Assembly (NCBI RefSeq): GCF_000002425.4
Contig: NC_037265.1
Span: forward strand, 2,289,069-2,353,068
Direction: 5' to 3'
Length of the DNA: 64,000 bases
Source of the DNA: Physcomitrium patens
Lineage: Eukaryota > Streptophyta > Bryopsida > Funariales > Funariaceae
Shown here: in pieces, positions 11,236 to 22,367 of the stretch
Position numbering within the stretch: position 1 is the first letter of the stretch
Layout: each line of letters opens with the position of its first letter
Made by a program: the position numbers and the translations under genes
The notes under the pieces: model-generated
The model's input: only the letters and a program-made list of their open reading frames with translations
Database searches by the model: none
Told to the model about the DNA's origin: nothing

Positions 11236-11461
11236 TAATTGGATACCACACTCAAAAAATTATTTTAATACTATTCCAAATTAGATTGGTCATAACTTTA
11301 CAATAATTTAATGGATTCTTTTCAATCTTAGCTCATTTAGTAGTTATAAAAGAGTGCTTTATTTATTATAAAAACCACGTGTCATTATTTACTAAAATTC
11401 ATCTATAATACACCATTCTTTTAAAAATATGTCAACATTGAAATAATTTTTTGAGTCATTG
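11236..11461 (-). repeat. Right terminal inverted repeat of Tc1-type element
   Basis: Its reverse complement aligns with 3084-3242 joined to 9700-9762. It starts only a few bases after the transposase stop codon. Confidence 0.85.
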
Positions 11462-13319
11462 TATACACTTGATCTAACATTGCCTTTGCAATGAGTGTAT
11501 TGGTATAATATATGCATAATCTAAGAGAAAAATATATCCAAGCATGTAAGCATTTCTTTTGCTATATCCACGGAATTCTTGACCATACCTTAAACTATTG
11601 GCATTCTCTACAACCTCCTTGCTCTTTCTTCAATTTCAGCACTATAGACTAGGTCGGTATCATGATGTAATATGACTAATGAATGAAAGAGAAAAAAAAT
11701 TATATTATAGAAGATATTATTTTTAAGTATTTTAGAAAATTATCTTAAAAATATAGATAATAGTCAAAAAGATAGTAAAACTAAAAAGTGTTAATACTAC
11801 CTTTTTGTAAAATAGACTTCTATTTATTTTATAAGACTATAAATAAGAAAAAAAATATATTAGAAAATTAAATAATATAGGAATATGTAAGAAGAAATTA
11901 AGATTATATTTTATTAAAATTTATCTCAAGAAGCTAAGAATTGATACCTAAAGAGGACCAATTATCAATCTAGGTCAAAATCAGATCCTAAGGCACAAAA
12001 CCATGCACCTACAATGACTCTAGGGTTCTTTTATAGATTAGAGAATGAAATTTGAGGAAAAATTTAAGAAGAGATTTTAGACATTAGTTTTATGTCATTT
12101 GGATTCATATTGAAATTTTGAAGGATTTTTAAAGTTAAAGATACTCTTAATAGAATTAAGGTTTGAGAAATAAAAATATATTTATAAATTTGAGGATTTC
12201 TTGAGTTTTTTCATGTGTGTATAGATAAAATTTAGGCAATGTATTGATGTGCTAGTTGTAAATATGTATGCAAATTTTGAGATCAATCAAATAGTTTGAT
12301 TGAAGTATATGAAGGTTTTTGTGGATTGAGATCTTAGAAAATAGAGTTTGAGGGTCAATGAGTGTTTCTAAGATCTATAGCAATCTATCAATTAGATTGA
12401 AGTGAAATCTTTTTATATGAATATTAGACTTAATTTTCAATATTTAAGTGAAATTTGAAAGAAATTTAATAGTTCAAGAAGGAGATATTAATGCTTGAAG
12501 TTTAATATTTAGGTTGAAGTAGGAGGCCGCCCAACACTTGATTGGATTATCTTACGTTTCTCTCAACTAGTAAGTGCGATTGATTTCATCTTTCTTATGT
12601 TTGTTCCTAATTAAGATATTAAGAAGTGTGTAAATTTTAAGTTGATATTAATGGTTTGATCATTAGTTGTTAAGATTCTATTTTTCTATAGGATTTGTTA
12701 AGAGTTTGTTTAAGATTTAGGATTTGATTAGGGTTTGATTTAGGATTTGTCTATGCTTTGATTAGGACTTAAGATTTAATCTAAGATTTGATTTCAAAAT
12801 TTATTAGGATTTGATTATAATTTATTTAAAATTTCATTAAGATTTGACCTAGGATTTTATCAAGATTCAATTAGGGTTTTAATTAGGATTTGACTTAAGA
12901 TTTGGTTAAGATTCAATTAAGATTTTAATTAAGATTGTATTAGAATTTCTATTTCGATTATTAATTCAGTATTCTTTATTATTTCTTTAAATTTTCTATT
13001 TATAATATTTCTTTAAGATTATTATTATTTTTTTAAAGGTTTATTTTTATATTTCTTTAAGGTTTCTTGTTATTTTTCTTTGAGATTAAATCATGACTTC
13101 TTTGTATTTCTTTTGTGACTATTATTTGTTTCAATAAATTTAATTTTAATTGGATTTATTAGAGATTACTTGAGGCTTATTTAAGATTCTATTAGACTTG
13201 ATAGAATTATTATTATATTTTTACTTATCTTCCATAGTTAGGTACTTGATGCATTTTCAAGCAAGAACACACATAATACAATACTCGCATGGTGGACAAG
13301 CAATGTTTTACTTAAAAAA
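11462..13319. other. AT-rich stretch without a gene
   Basis: No coding frame or known protein motif seen. Part of it (12695-12960) is a simple degenerate repeat listed separately. Confidence 0.5.
12695..12960 (+). repeat. Degenerate short repeat of 'taggatttgatt' type
   Basis: Many imperfect copies of a roughly 12-20-base word such as TTAGGATTTGATTAGGGTTTG run head to tail. Spacing is irregular. A related array on the opposite strand lies near 58790-58950. It superficially resembles plant telomere repeats but is not a regular heptamer. Confidence 0.5.
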
Positions 13320-13660
13320 TTATTTTTATTCTTTTTGTAGAACCATCAATTAGTATTTAATGAAGCAATAGTCTACTAACCTTTCTAATATGGTTGCAAA
13401 GTATATAGCAATGGCCACTGCTACTTATAAGGCTATATGACTATGTCACCATCTACACAACCTCCATCAAGATGCAACCCTAAAATCTACAACCATCATT
13501 CACTTGATAGATACAACAAGCTTCTACTCCTATACAAAATACATTTCAATTTGATGTTACTTTATTAGGCAACTTGCAATCCAACAAAAATTTTAATTCA
13601 AATAATACCCTTCCACTCAAAATACATGCCAATGTATTTACATAATCTCTATCAAGTCCA
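13320..13660 (+). pseudogene. Ty1/copia RNase H C-terminal fragment
   Basis: The plus strand encodes 'NMVAKYIAMATATYKAI', a decayed form of the copia RNase H block (usual form STEAEY.A.A.A..EAIWL). It is followed by a His/Asp-poor remnant and 'TKYISI.CYFIRQLAIQQK', matching the downstream 'TKHIDI.YHFIR' block. Stops interrupt it. No LTR was identified nearby. Only this terminal piece of an element is present. Confidence 0.65.
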
Positions 13661-14560
13661 AAACTTGTTCCTTATCTTCCATTGATTGGCATACTTGGAG
13701 AAGAACCAAATTTGGACCCCAATCTGCTTACAAGGGCATATTAGAATATTAAAATAGTTACATAATCAGATTGAGTCAATAATAAAGAATTGCACCTTGT
13801 CAAGAGGGCGCAACCCTTTTGGATGCATCTTCCTTGATAATATAAACCAAAATATAAAAACATAGTTCAATAATAAGAAGCTTCATTACTTACAACTGAA
13901 CTTACATTAACCCTAAACCTCTTTACTAAGTTCCAATATGTTTGTATATATCTGGGTGTTGGGCATACTTTAAGCACTTGTCAAGAGTGCAGGATTCTGT
14001 TATGAGTGACCTACTGAGCTTTTCATAATCCAACATTCTTATGACTGAATTCATCGAATACAAAGTAAGGTTTTACCTCCATCACTGCAGTATTGGAGGC
14101 GAGGGGTCAACAGACCTTGATAATTGACTTGAATGTGAATGCTCTATTCTATGCCAAGGGAAAAATATTATTCACATGGATTTACTGTAATTTCTTGTAT
14201 TCATCTATGACAGGTGGGTTTATATCTTATTTTGTATAATAAAGGGAAGAAAAAAGAGAAAAGTCGTGAGTTAAACAAACACAATATTATAAATTAGTGA
14301 AAGTCTGCTTCAGAAAGTAACTGGAAATTACTCAATCAAGAGGTTTTGGTGCCGCCCACACAGCATTAAAGATCGCAAAGATCTTTAACAGATTCTCCGT
14401 AAAACAATTTCTTTAAATTTCATCACAAAATGAGCTTGTAACCTTGCGGTACTTTGAGTAGGTGGACCACAATTCTTACCTGCTTATTTCGCGACAGTTT
14501 TATGACAACTGAAACGAAATCAACTCATGCCGAAACCCATTTATAATTCTGTTTCATTAA
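13661..14560. other. Transition zone into the first gene island
   Basis: Base composition rises from AT-rich to moderate GC towards 14.3 kb. I recognise no coding sequence or repeat here. Confidence 0.4.
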
Positions 14561-14777
14561 GATTCTCAATTGTTGGATGACAAGAAAATGTACAGTTTGA
14601 TGCACCACTTCTTCCACCACCACAATTTAATAGCAATTGCTCTAGACTACCACCCATTGCCTTCACCAGACTTTTTTTCTTCAGCTTGTTTAGTAGATTT
14701 CACTCTTTTCTACTTTTTATTATTTTTATTATTGTTTTTAAGTGTCTCCCTTTCTCTCGCTCTCTCTACATGTATAT

Positions 14778-14801
14778 ATGTATGTATGTATGTATGTATG
14801 T
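14778..14801 (+). repeat. (TATG)n microsatellite
   Basis: About six tandem copies of the tetranucleotide TATG, preceded by a pyrimidine-rich stretch with several CTCTCT runs. Confidence 0.85.
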
Positions 14802-14803
14802 AA

Positions 14804-15025
14804 TTATTTGCTGAATTTTACACATGTACAAGGACTTCTCATCCTCACAAACTTTACTGGAGTTGTGAATGCCCTACATTGAGGACCATCAGACTCCCGT
14901 TTCTTCCAAGCAAGTCTCAAAGAAGTTTCTCCCACGTTATCATCTGAGACATGGAATTCTTTGCACAGTCTTTCAGAATCATTGTCTTCAGCTTTGTGGT
15001 AGGTCAGAGTGAAAATACCTTGGGT
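14804..15025 (-). CDS. Candidate terminal exon of an unrecognised gene
   Basis: An open minus-strand frame of 73 codons ends with TAA at 14804. It is preceded by a plausible splice acceptor (TTTTTTTGGCATCGACACAG, exon from 15025, phase 0). Codon use and composition look like a real plant protein. The encoded end contains 'GIFTLTYHKAEDNDSERLCK' and finishes 'RSPCTCVKFSK'. There is no in-frame ATG at the start, so it would need an upstream exon that I could not identify. I do not recognise the family. It could also be a relic of a gene. Confidence 0.35.
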   Translation of the reverse strand, partial: TQGIFTLTYHKAEDNDSERLCKEFHVSDDNVGETSLRLAWKKRESDGPQCRAFTTPVKFVRMRSPCTCVKFSK

Positions 15026-15412
15026 CTGTGTCGATGCCAAAAAAAGTCATCTGAGTAGTAAGCTCTTTGAATGGGTCTATGAGTCACAGCGATCATTATA
15101 ATACATATTCTTCGAGGTTATGTGAATTCATGCGCCGCTTGTATTCAACATTAATCGTAATATCTTACAGGAAGGTAACTATAAAAGACGATTGTAAGTG
15201 ATGTTATGTTTTGGAAGATTCTAACACCATGATTGATGAGAAGGTATACGGTGTAATGTGCCGTAATGCCACCACTTCTTGCATCCTCTGCTATATTATA
15301 TGGATTCTTCCATTTCAAACGGTTTTTTCTTTGTCAATGTCCTGCACATAGAGTGGACCCAACCAATCTCTAATCCTTCCTGTCCTACACACCAACCGAA
15401 GGGCAGAGAGCT

Positions 15413-15712
15413 ATGAAGGCGCAGACTGACAAGGGGTGGGCTCTTGCTTCGAGGAGTGAGTGTGTGCAGAAACTCCTTGCTAATGAAAATTGGTGCAGAC
15501 ATAGGGCAGTATCTAAGTGCAATTCTCTTCTAAATATGGAACAGATTCTAGGTCCACGATTCGCAGATTTGCTGCCTCCACGGCGCCACCCTCGCCCTAA
15601 ATCGAGAAAGAAGGTTTGCTTCTGTTCACAAATCATGGAAGTGACGCCTCCATCCTGGGAATCGGTCTCTCCCAGATTAACTACCTCCCTTACCTCAACA
15701 CAGATTGCGTAG
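15413..15712 (+). CDS. Hypothetical ORF, 99 codons
   Basis: ATG to TAG on the plus strand, starting 'MKAQTDKGWALASRSECVQK' and containing the basic stretch 'PPRRHPRPKSRKK' near residues 55-67. The composition is gene-like, but no domain is recognised, there is no membrane segment, and an overlapping 83-codon open frame exists on the other strand. It may be a first exon, a leader ORF or chance. Confidence 0.2.
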   Translation: MKAQTDKGWALASRSECVQKLLANENWCRHRAVSKCNSLLNMEQILGPRFADLLPPRRHPRPKSRKKVCFCSQIMEVTPPSWESVSPRLTTSLTSTQIA

Positions 15713-17527
15713 TCTGGTGAAACTTTTTGAGTACTCAGGCGGCATAATCTAACATACGGTAGAAATAAATCAGGTTTTACATTTTTCTGGTTCTGACAGT
15801 AGAACTGCTTCGAAGTTGCCAGCAGTTAGAATTCGTGGACGTATGTGAGATCCTGGAGGACCCCGCGCCCACTTCCCCAGATGGACAAGCATCGTGCCTT
15901 TGTGCAGGTTTTAGGGGCGGTCATATCATGATGCTCCTCCACCAGCCTCAAACTGCCATTTGAAGCAGCTTGCCAGGAACCTCAACAGAACTGGGGAGTG
16001 GTGAGTCAATGCCGCATATCCTATATCGGAGAAATCGAAGTGTGCACACACTCCATCACACATTCGTACACCCCCCATAAAGTGGCCTTCGAACCCGCTG
16101 GTTCAGCTATGAGATGCAACACTGCAAGCTTTCGCTACGTTTTACAATTCAACAACAAGCACACGCCATGGGCATCGTCCAGGGGACACCAGATTGGATA
16201 TGTCACGCACAACGTATGACGGAAATGTCCACGCCGTGAGACACATCTGCATACTCAATACCCCCAAAAGCTGTCCCAGCAGATCGATGAAGCTCGACCA
16301 TCGCATTACTCCAATCTGATGACATGATACACTCCACACAACAGTCTCTTCATCGTAAGGTGCACCAATATGCTCTCGCATCCAAATTGCATGATGATCG
16401 ACGACTGTTCCATACCACCACTGCTGCAACTAGAATGACTCGGTGACTGACTGCAACAGGCCAGGTCTCAGATTTCAGAGCCTTAGCTTGGAAGCTGACG
16501 TGGATAGTTCTTTCCAATGTCTCGATTCCTACGTGATTTACTTGGAGCCGAGAAATTCGTGGTGTGGAACTCACAAACACTGGAGGTAGCTAATTTAGCA
16601 CTGAAAAATCGTAAATAAAAATTTAAAATAACGGGAAGCATCCTTCGATGTACTTCAAAGAGCTGGTCTATCAGCATCACTAGTTATGTCCATTGATATG
16701 GTGGTACGCAAGCAATGACAAGCAAGAGACAGTGATGGCGTTTCGCCTGTTGCTGCATCACCGCACACAATTCTATCACCCAAGCATCGTCAAACTCGAC
16801 GGCAGCCCGTGTGGCTTAGCGTGCAAGCTCATCCTCACATGGAGACTGGAATGATGGAATGATTTTCTTGTCAAATAGAATCACAACATAAAATTCGCAC
16901 TTTGAGTTCCCTGCATGGAAGATGTGATTCCGTCAGTCCTCGTGGAATTGGTTTGCACGGCCTTTTGCCTACTCTATTTTGACGAAAGATTCAGAAACTT
17001 TCTTTTTGTTTTAGATTTTAGTTCGATTGTATTTATGAAGATTGAACTTACACAATTGTTGGTCAAGTCTAATATGGGTGCGAATGAAACAACGAACGAC
17101 AAACATAAATCAGTTCAAAGATTTATTTGGTGTTAATTAGTTGTGACAAATTGATATTTTACACTTGCTGTCCTTCTGATCATTTTTACCCGTAAAGCCT
17201 GAAATCATATTTTGTGAGTAACGACACAACTTCAAATCACGTAAACATCAACATTCACCCCATGTTAATCGTCTCCATTAAAATCCCTCTAAGAGATACT
17301 TTTTTGTACACAGCACTCAAAATGAATGTTTCTGAGGCTCTTCTTGTCTCTAAAGTCCAACAGCCACAACGATTATATCATCTTTACACGTAGAGTAATC
17401 ATTCTTGTACAAATTGAAAACCTGATAAAATACACAAAAAAACATAGTTGGATTCATTCTTAATAAGGTAGGAATAGCCATGATGTACCATATACCAAAA
17501 AACAGCCAAAATGCAAGGTAACATGAT
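15713..17527. other. Gene-island intergenic DNA
   Basis: Normal GC content with several open frames of 65-95 codons on both strands (for example 16142-16429 minus and 16915-17136 plus). None has a recognisable motif or convincing splice context. This could include untranslated or regulatory sequence of neighbouring genes. Confidence 0.3.
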
Positions 17528-17740
17528 TCACCTGGGTTTCCAGTCCTGAATAATTCCGGCATAACCTCCATCACGCTTATGCCATGGTGGGTCGGCTGGC
17601 AGCCTCCGGCGACTTACTGTCTTCCAGCTCTTTACTTTAAGATAGCAACACGTTACTGTGGTGAGCCCTGTGAGGAGGAGGACGCACTTAAACAAATGCT
17701 TTATTCGGACACATCGAAAACAAAACCGTGACTTTTTCAA
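17528..17740 (-). CDS. Candidate exon fragment, unrecognised
   Basis: A minus-strand open stretch with a hydrophobic part ('KCVLLLTGLTTVTCCYL') and a basic part ending 'RDGGYAGIIQDWKP'. Two splice-donor-like sites occur: GTAAGT inside it (after 'KSWKT') and GTGAAT after the 'GIIQDWKP' codons (CCCAG/GTGAAT). It has no ATG at its 5' limit (a TTG only). It reads like an exon but has no partner that I can assign. Low confidence. Confidence 0.25.
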   Translation of the reverse strand: MKKSRFCFRCVRIKHLFKCVLLLTGLTTVTCCYLKVKSWKTVSRRRLPADPPWHKRDGGYAGIIQDWKPR

Positions 17741-18646
17741 CGCCTTATCGCAACTGCCTGGCTACCCCACATCTCAAGAGGCACTATTCCTCCTGTTCTG
17801 CTTCTTCTTTACTTTGAAATCACAGGATTTTGCATTCCAGCTGGCCCTCGACCTTGGACCTTCGAGAATCAAACTATACAATCCATGGTCAGACCACCCC
17901 CTTGAGTATTAAAATTTCCTGTCGCTCTGACCGAGACTTTCACTGACGTGGCACTGCATGTCGGCGCTTTCCAAGCGCGTGGTGTAAAAGTCTTAAAGTG
18001 GGGAGAGAAATTCACACCACATATCCGTAAAGCTGGAACATCTTGCAAATTGGTACTGGCATGGGGAAGAACTGGCTGATACTAAAAAGACAAAGCCATT
18101 CCATCTGGCTCCTGCACTAATGAAACTGTGGTGCAACACGGTTGTCGAGATAAGCTGACGATATCTGGCTATGGAATAGCATTCAGAGAGCCACTTCAGC
18201 AACACGAACCAAATGAACGGCATAAAGTAGACTTGCGCATGAGTCCAATAGATCACCTTGAACTCCAACCCGTTATTGCAAAGATCTTTACAAAGTTTAA
18301 CTCTTCGTACAAGAAAGCTTTCCTATAAGACAAGAAGGCGAATCAAGGGTCGCCACAACTGCACAAAATAATCTCGCTCCAAAGTGGTAGCCGCGTATAA
18401 ACAATATGTACCTCAACTAGATCCTACATTCTGATTCCGGGGTGGGTGAAGGTTATCATCGCAGACCGAAACTTAGGTGACTCGTCGATATTCTCTACCC
18501 AGCAATACCGTTCTTACACGAGGTGGAAGTGGCGCGGTCCTTCGCAACATGGATAAATACTCGAAATCTCGACCTGGAGATGCCTTTGCAAGCTGTCTCA
18601 GACAACCGTAGAGATGATAATGAAGTAACGGAAAAAAAACGAGAAC

Positions 18647-20262
18647 CTAGTTTTCGTGAGTCCATAATGACACATAAACAGGGTCTACTTCATCGGCGTA
18701 TGAATTCATGAAGCTCAGAGGATCCGTCGATGTGGAGTAGTTGAACGCAATATTGAAAGGGGAGGGATATTCTGTGTCAAGGTCTCTGAGATCTAGACTT
18801 GCATCCAAAGGATCTAGACTTGCATAAGTGCCGGCATCATCATCCGATGCATCCGCAGCCTCCTGGGAAGACTGGCCAGTTTCATTATCTTCATGCGCGC
18901 GAGCAGATAATGCAGGGTTCTGCTGATTAGGGGTTGAGGGCTGTTCCTCTCCAAAATCAGTTTTAAGGAGGCTGTCCTGGTGAAATGTGAGGAGCTCATC
19001 AAGGACTCCAAGCTGTTCCTGTGTAGCACCGGTTTTGATGACGTTCTCTTGGCTAGAGGTGGCAAGCCGAGCTAGGAGTGAAAAATGTTCTTGCGCAGGG
19101 CCAGTTATGGGGTCACGGATCCTTGTAGCATTAGGAGCAAGAATTCGTCGCTCAATGTTTGCCAACAACGGTGACGCTGAGGGCGATGGGCGAGACACGT
19201 CCACTACTTTCTTGCCCCGCTGCGCATCGAAAACTTTCCTGATCACAATCTTGGCACGATTTTTCAACTCTGCATTGAAGGCTCTGTCTTTGGTTTCCTT
19301 GCTGACCAAAGTGAAAGGGCGATTAAGAGGCCCCAGCTCCCCAAACAACGCCGGAGAATCTTTGAAATAGAACCCACCCTTGTCTTGGCCGGCATAAAAC
19401 CTTGCGCAGTCGCATGCTCGGCGACCTTCATCTACAGTGGAGTATGTACCCATCCAAAGCTTCCATTTGAAACGCGTCGGCCTGTACTCCACCACATACT
19501 TCCCCACACTCTCTCGATATCTTACTCCACCTTCCTTGCAACTAGAATCGTCGATATCTTGATCAGTTCTATCAACCACTTGCTCCCTGCACGTACATGT
19601 TTGATTCAAGTCAGCGAAACTTGGCTCAATGCAAGGCTCACAATCTATCCAAATATCTGTAGCGAATATCTCATTTAGTCACCGCATAACGAAGCATGAT
19701 GCCTTCGTCCTAATACATCCTCGGCATCCATGTATGCTTAAGACCTGATCCGTCTTTCGACATACTACATGTGCAACGTCAAAGGACAAGAATAAAACAC
19801 ATGAGTCGAAAGAGTGGAAGTATACCGCCCATGATCGCTGGGTGTGTCGGACCCACTTGGAGTAGATGCACCTTGAGAGCTGACCGTGGGCGTTTCCGGT
19901 GCAACGGATGCAACGGGTGCAACGGGTGCAACAGGAGGTAGAGAGACAGACGGCCTAGTTGGCGTCGGGATAACCACCTTTGGAGAGGTAGACGATAACT
20001 CAGTACGGCTCAATGCAGAAGATGCTGCTACTAGACGTTTAGTAGAATGTGTAAAGGGATTCTTTCCGCCGTCCTTACAAAAGCCCTGGAAGTCTGTAGT
20101 GGAACACAGGAAAACCTGGCGTTTACCAAGCACACTCGTAAAGCTATCCTCTGACGGATTCCCTCCATGATCGATACAGTCGGTGCTACCACTCCGAGCA
20201 CACTCAAAACATCGAAGCGAATTGATTATCTTGGTATTCCCCGACGGCAGTATCTCAGGCAT
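18647..20262 (-). CDS. AP2/ERF-like transcription factor, two exons, divergent AP2 domain
   Basis: Exon 1 is 20262-19826, starting at a true ATG. A 239-bp intron (19825-19587; GTATAC ... GTGCAG) splits an Arg codon in phase 2. Exon 2 is 19586-18647, ending TAG. The joined protein is 458 residues. Residues 1-146 hold five Cys (18, 21, 29, 53, 62) and a Pro-Val-Ala repeat at 109-122. Residues 166-225 form the AP2 domain: 'GVRYRESVGKYVVEYRP', 'LWMGTYSTVDE' and 'GGFYF'. The GVR start and W-x-G-T-Y core are kept, but the usual AYD is ACD and the EIR is EYR, so DNA recognition may differ. Residues 378-420 are acidic, a possible activation region. AP2/ERF proteins act in the nucleus. No exact orthologue was recognised. 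A second gene of similar build lies at 34239-35563. Confidence 0.8.
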
Positions 20263-20432
20263 GTTGACTACTGAACGCCGACCTCGAGTATCGAGAAATG
20301 CAGGTTTTTGATGAGCTAGAAAGAACGCGAGTAGTTGATTTCCGTGTTATAATTGCAAGACGAAGCTGATGACGGGTGCACACAAGAGGCACTCAAACAG
20401 AGTTTGAGCTTGCTTAGTCTACCCCTGAAACT

Positions 20433-20645
20433 TCAGCCAAATCCTGAAGCCACCCGCAGTAGAATAGAAGTACCAGCTGTAGCGGAATACAGTAGACGGC
20501 CAAACTGGAAGGCTCCACTCTCACGACCATGATAGAACAAGATCTCCCGATGTTTGAGCACGCAGAGCCATGACTTCTCTTTCAGTTCGAAACGAGCACA
20601 AGTCACTAAGCTCTGTGACCTGCAACTTGCAACACCATCCACCAT
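20433..20645 (-). CDS. Possible upstream ORF of the AP2/ERF-like gene
   Basis: A 70-codon ATG-to-TGA frame lies 170-380 bases upstream of the AP2/ERF start on the same strand, within what is likely its leader. It begins 'MVDGVASCRSQSLVTCARFE'. No domain is recognised and the start context is weak (C at -3). It may repress translation of the main frame or be chance. Confidence 0.25.
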   Translation of the reverse strand: MVDGVASCRSQSLVTCARFELKEKSWLCVLKHREILFYHGRESGAFQFGRLLYSATAGTSILLRVASGFG

Positions 20646-21732
20646 TGGCTGTTAGATGCACTGAACACCTTCAGAAAGGGCTCATGACACTGTATAGCCA
20701 CATGAAGTTTCAAAATGTAGTGATTTGAACCGTTGAGCCAAAACACTAAGGTAGTCAAGAAATACAGCGTCTAACCTGCAATAAGCGACAGCCGTAATAG
20801 ATCCCGGAAAGTGAAATACGACGACACTAAATCTCTAGGTCAGCGCTAGGGCTACACAATACTCTTACCATCTCCAATTTCCCAGGGTTTGGCACTCAAG
20901 TATGCAATAACAGGTATCATACTTAAGAGCGAGTGAAATACATCGGGGGGTCTTGGTTCAACGCACCGAAACGTGCGTAGGTCTAGACCTGCGACGTGGA
21001 CTGAAAGATCAGGTTCTATAGAATTGCAACGCATCACACGGTAAAAGGACAAACTCCAGATCGGAAGTAGATTGACTGCCTAAATTTCCACCCCCTAAGC
21101 GTCGAAACGCTTTAGCTCACTCCACAAGAGAATGTTCATAAATCCCGATCTAGCGTCTGCACTGTGGCCTGAGTAAGTGAAGCACTCTCGTCTACGACGA
21201 AGAGTAGGAACACTATGCTTGGATGAGAGAAGATTACGAAAAAAAAAAATACGAGAAGGTCAAGGTAGAAGCAACGCGTACACGCAGAAACTGAGAGAAC
21301 TCCCTCGAAGAATGACTCGAGAACCAGGACAGACAGAAAAGGATCGAACCAACGACTAATAGGTTGCGAACCCCACAGCTCGACCAATCCTGCGTAGAAA
21401 AGTCATCTATCAGACTCATTGTCAATTGTAACATTGAATTCATGACAAGCTACATGACAAGAAGCCATCAGAATGAGAACACTAACCTTGGAAACAACGC
21501 CAGCAATCTCGACACAGGAACTGCATCCTTCAAAACGGGAACAGTCTCTTCACAAACGCTCAGCCTCGACGGCAGAAGCTGTGCAGAGGGAGCATGAAAA
21601 GCAAACCCTGTCACCACTTGTCACCCAAGGCAGACAACCTCCCTATCCAACTTACTCACTCACCCGTGAACTCAAAAACTAGCAACACCTACCTCGCATT
21701 CAGGAATATGTCCTCAAAAACTACCCACGACA

Positions 21733-21767
<35 letters not shown>

Positions 21768-22260
21768 GCGAACACAAGTGGCACGAAACGAGAGCCATTC
21801 AGCGCTCGGAAGCCTCAAGCACAATTGGCACAAATAACCTTCCGATCCACAAGTTTGGAAAGTACGGCAGTGGCAATCTGCCACCTCCAGAGGCGCGCTA
21901 CACTTGCACCAAAAGCTGATCCGACCCAGTAACCTGCTCACTGAACCCCGCTTTCTCCTCCTCATCAATGATGTGCAGCGTAAGCTTCAGGAATGACCCA
22001 GACTCCAAGCTCCGCGGCTCCAAATGAAGCCAATCGGTCCACGGCCTCGGAGCACACAAATCTAGCCGTGGTGGGGGCATGGGAGAGATAAACGCCCGCT
22101 GCCCAGGCTCCCGCTTGCGGGTCCCGCTCCCTTATCTCCTGAGCTAGCTAGCTATCTCGTCTCCTCTACAGTCTACAGTCTACAGTCCCCACTTTGTTTT
22201 TCCCTGGTCCAGCATCTATGATCTGAACAGTGCCGTGTGTGTAAACCCTCTTCCAGTTGT
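20646..22260. other. Leader or promoter region upstream of the AP2/ERF-like gene
   Basis: Moderate-to-high GC, no convincing coding sequence. It contains a poly-A run (21734-21766). Open frames on both strands overlap heavily and show no family motif. Confidence 0.35.
21734..21766 (+). repeat. A33 homopolymer
   Basis: Thirty-three consecutive A follow ACGACAC and precede CGCGAACAC in otherwise GC-balanced DNA. It could be the tail of a retroposed transcript on the plus strand, but I recognise no source gene upstream and saw no flanking duplication. Confidence 0.9.
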
Positions 22261-22273
22261 TGCTCCCATCTAC

Positions 22274-22297
22274 ACTCTCTCTCTCTCTCTCTCTCTC
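22274..22297 (+). repeat. (CT)n tract
   Basis: About twelve CT dinucleotides. Such tracts are common in plant 5' leaders and core promoters. It begins the last GC-balanced stretch before the AT desert. Confidence 0.9.
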
Positions 22298-22367
22298 CCT
22301 CACTCATCCTCATCTCATCCTGTGCTCCTTCTCCGTGCTACAGTTCCCACACTGTTACTGTGTCCTA

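Larger units (their letters stand above)
3084..11461 (+). mobile_element. Tc1-type (DD34E) DNA transposon carrying a nested chromovirus
   Basis: The outermost bases read CATTGACTCAAAAAA at the left and, in reverse complement, CAATGACTCAAAAAA at the right. Each is flanked by TA (3082-3083 and 11462-11463), the usual target duplication of Tc1/mariner elements. The inverted repeats extend about 220 bp each. The left one is split at 3242/9700 by a 6.46-kb LTR retrotransposon. Without that insertion the element is about 1.92 kb, a normal size for a Tc1-like element. The single gene between the repeats is a decayed transposase on the plus strand (10204-11231). The element is dead in cis, but its boundaries are well preserved. 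Confidence 0.85.

Noticed and set aside
12695..12960. Telomere-like repeat (words such as AGGGTTTGATTTAGG)
   Set aside because: The words are irregular in length and sequence and never form a run of the plant heptamer. It is a degenerate AT-rich repeat, not an interstitial telomere.
18987..19370. 127-codon plus-strand ORF opposite the AP2/ERF-like gene
   Set aside because: It lies antisense to the AP2-domain exon and its composition mirrors that exon. It has no domain of its own.
19587..19609. Start of the AP2/ERF-like protein at the TTG near 19609
   Set aside because: A TTG start is not expected in a plant nuclear gene. The stretch before 19586 is better read as the end of an intron, and the upstream ATG exon joins in frame.
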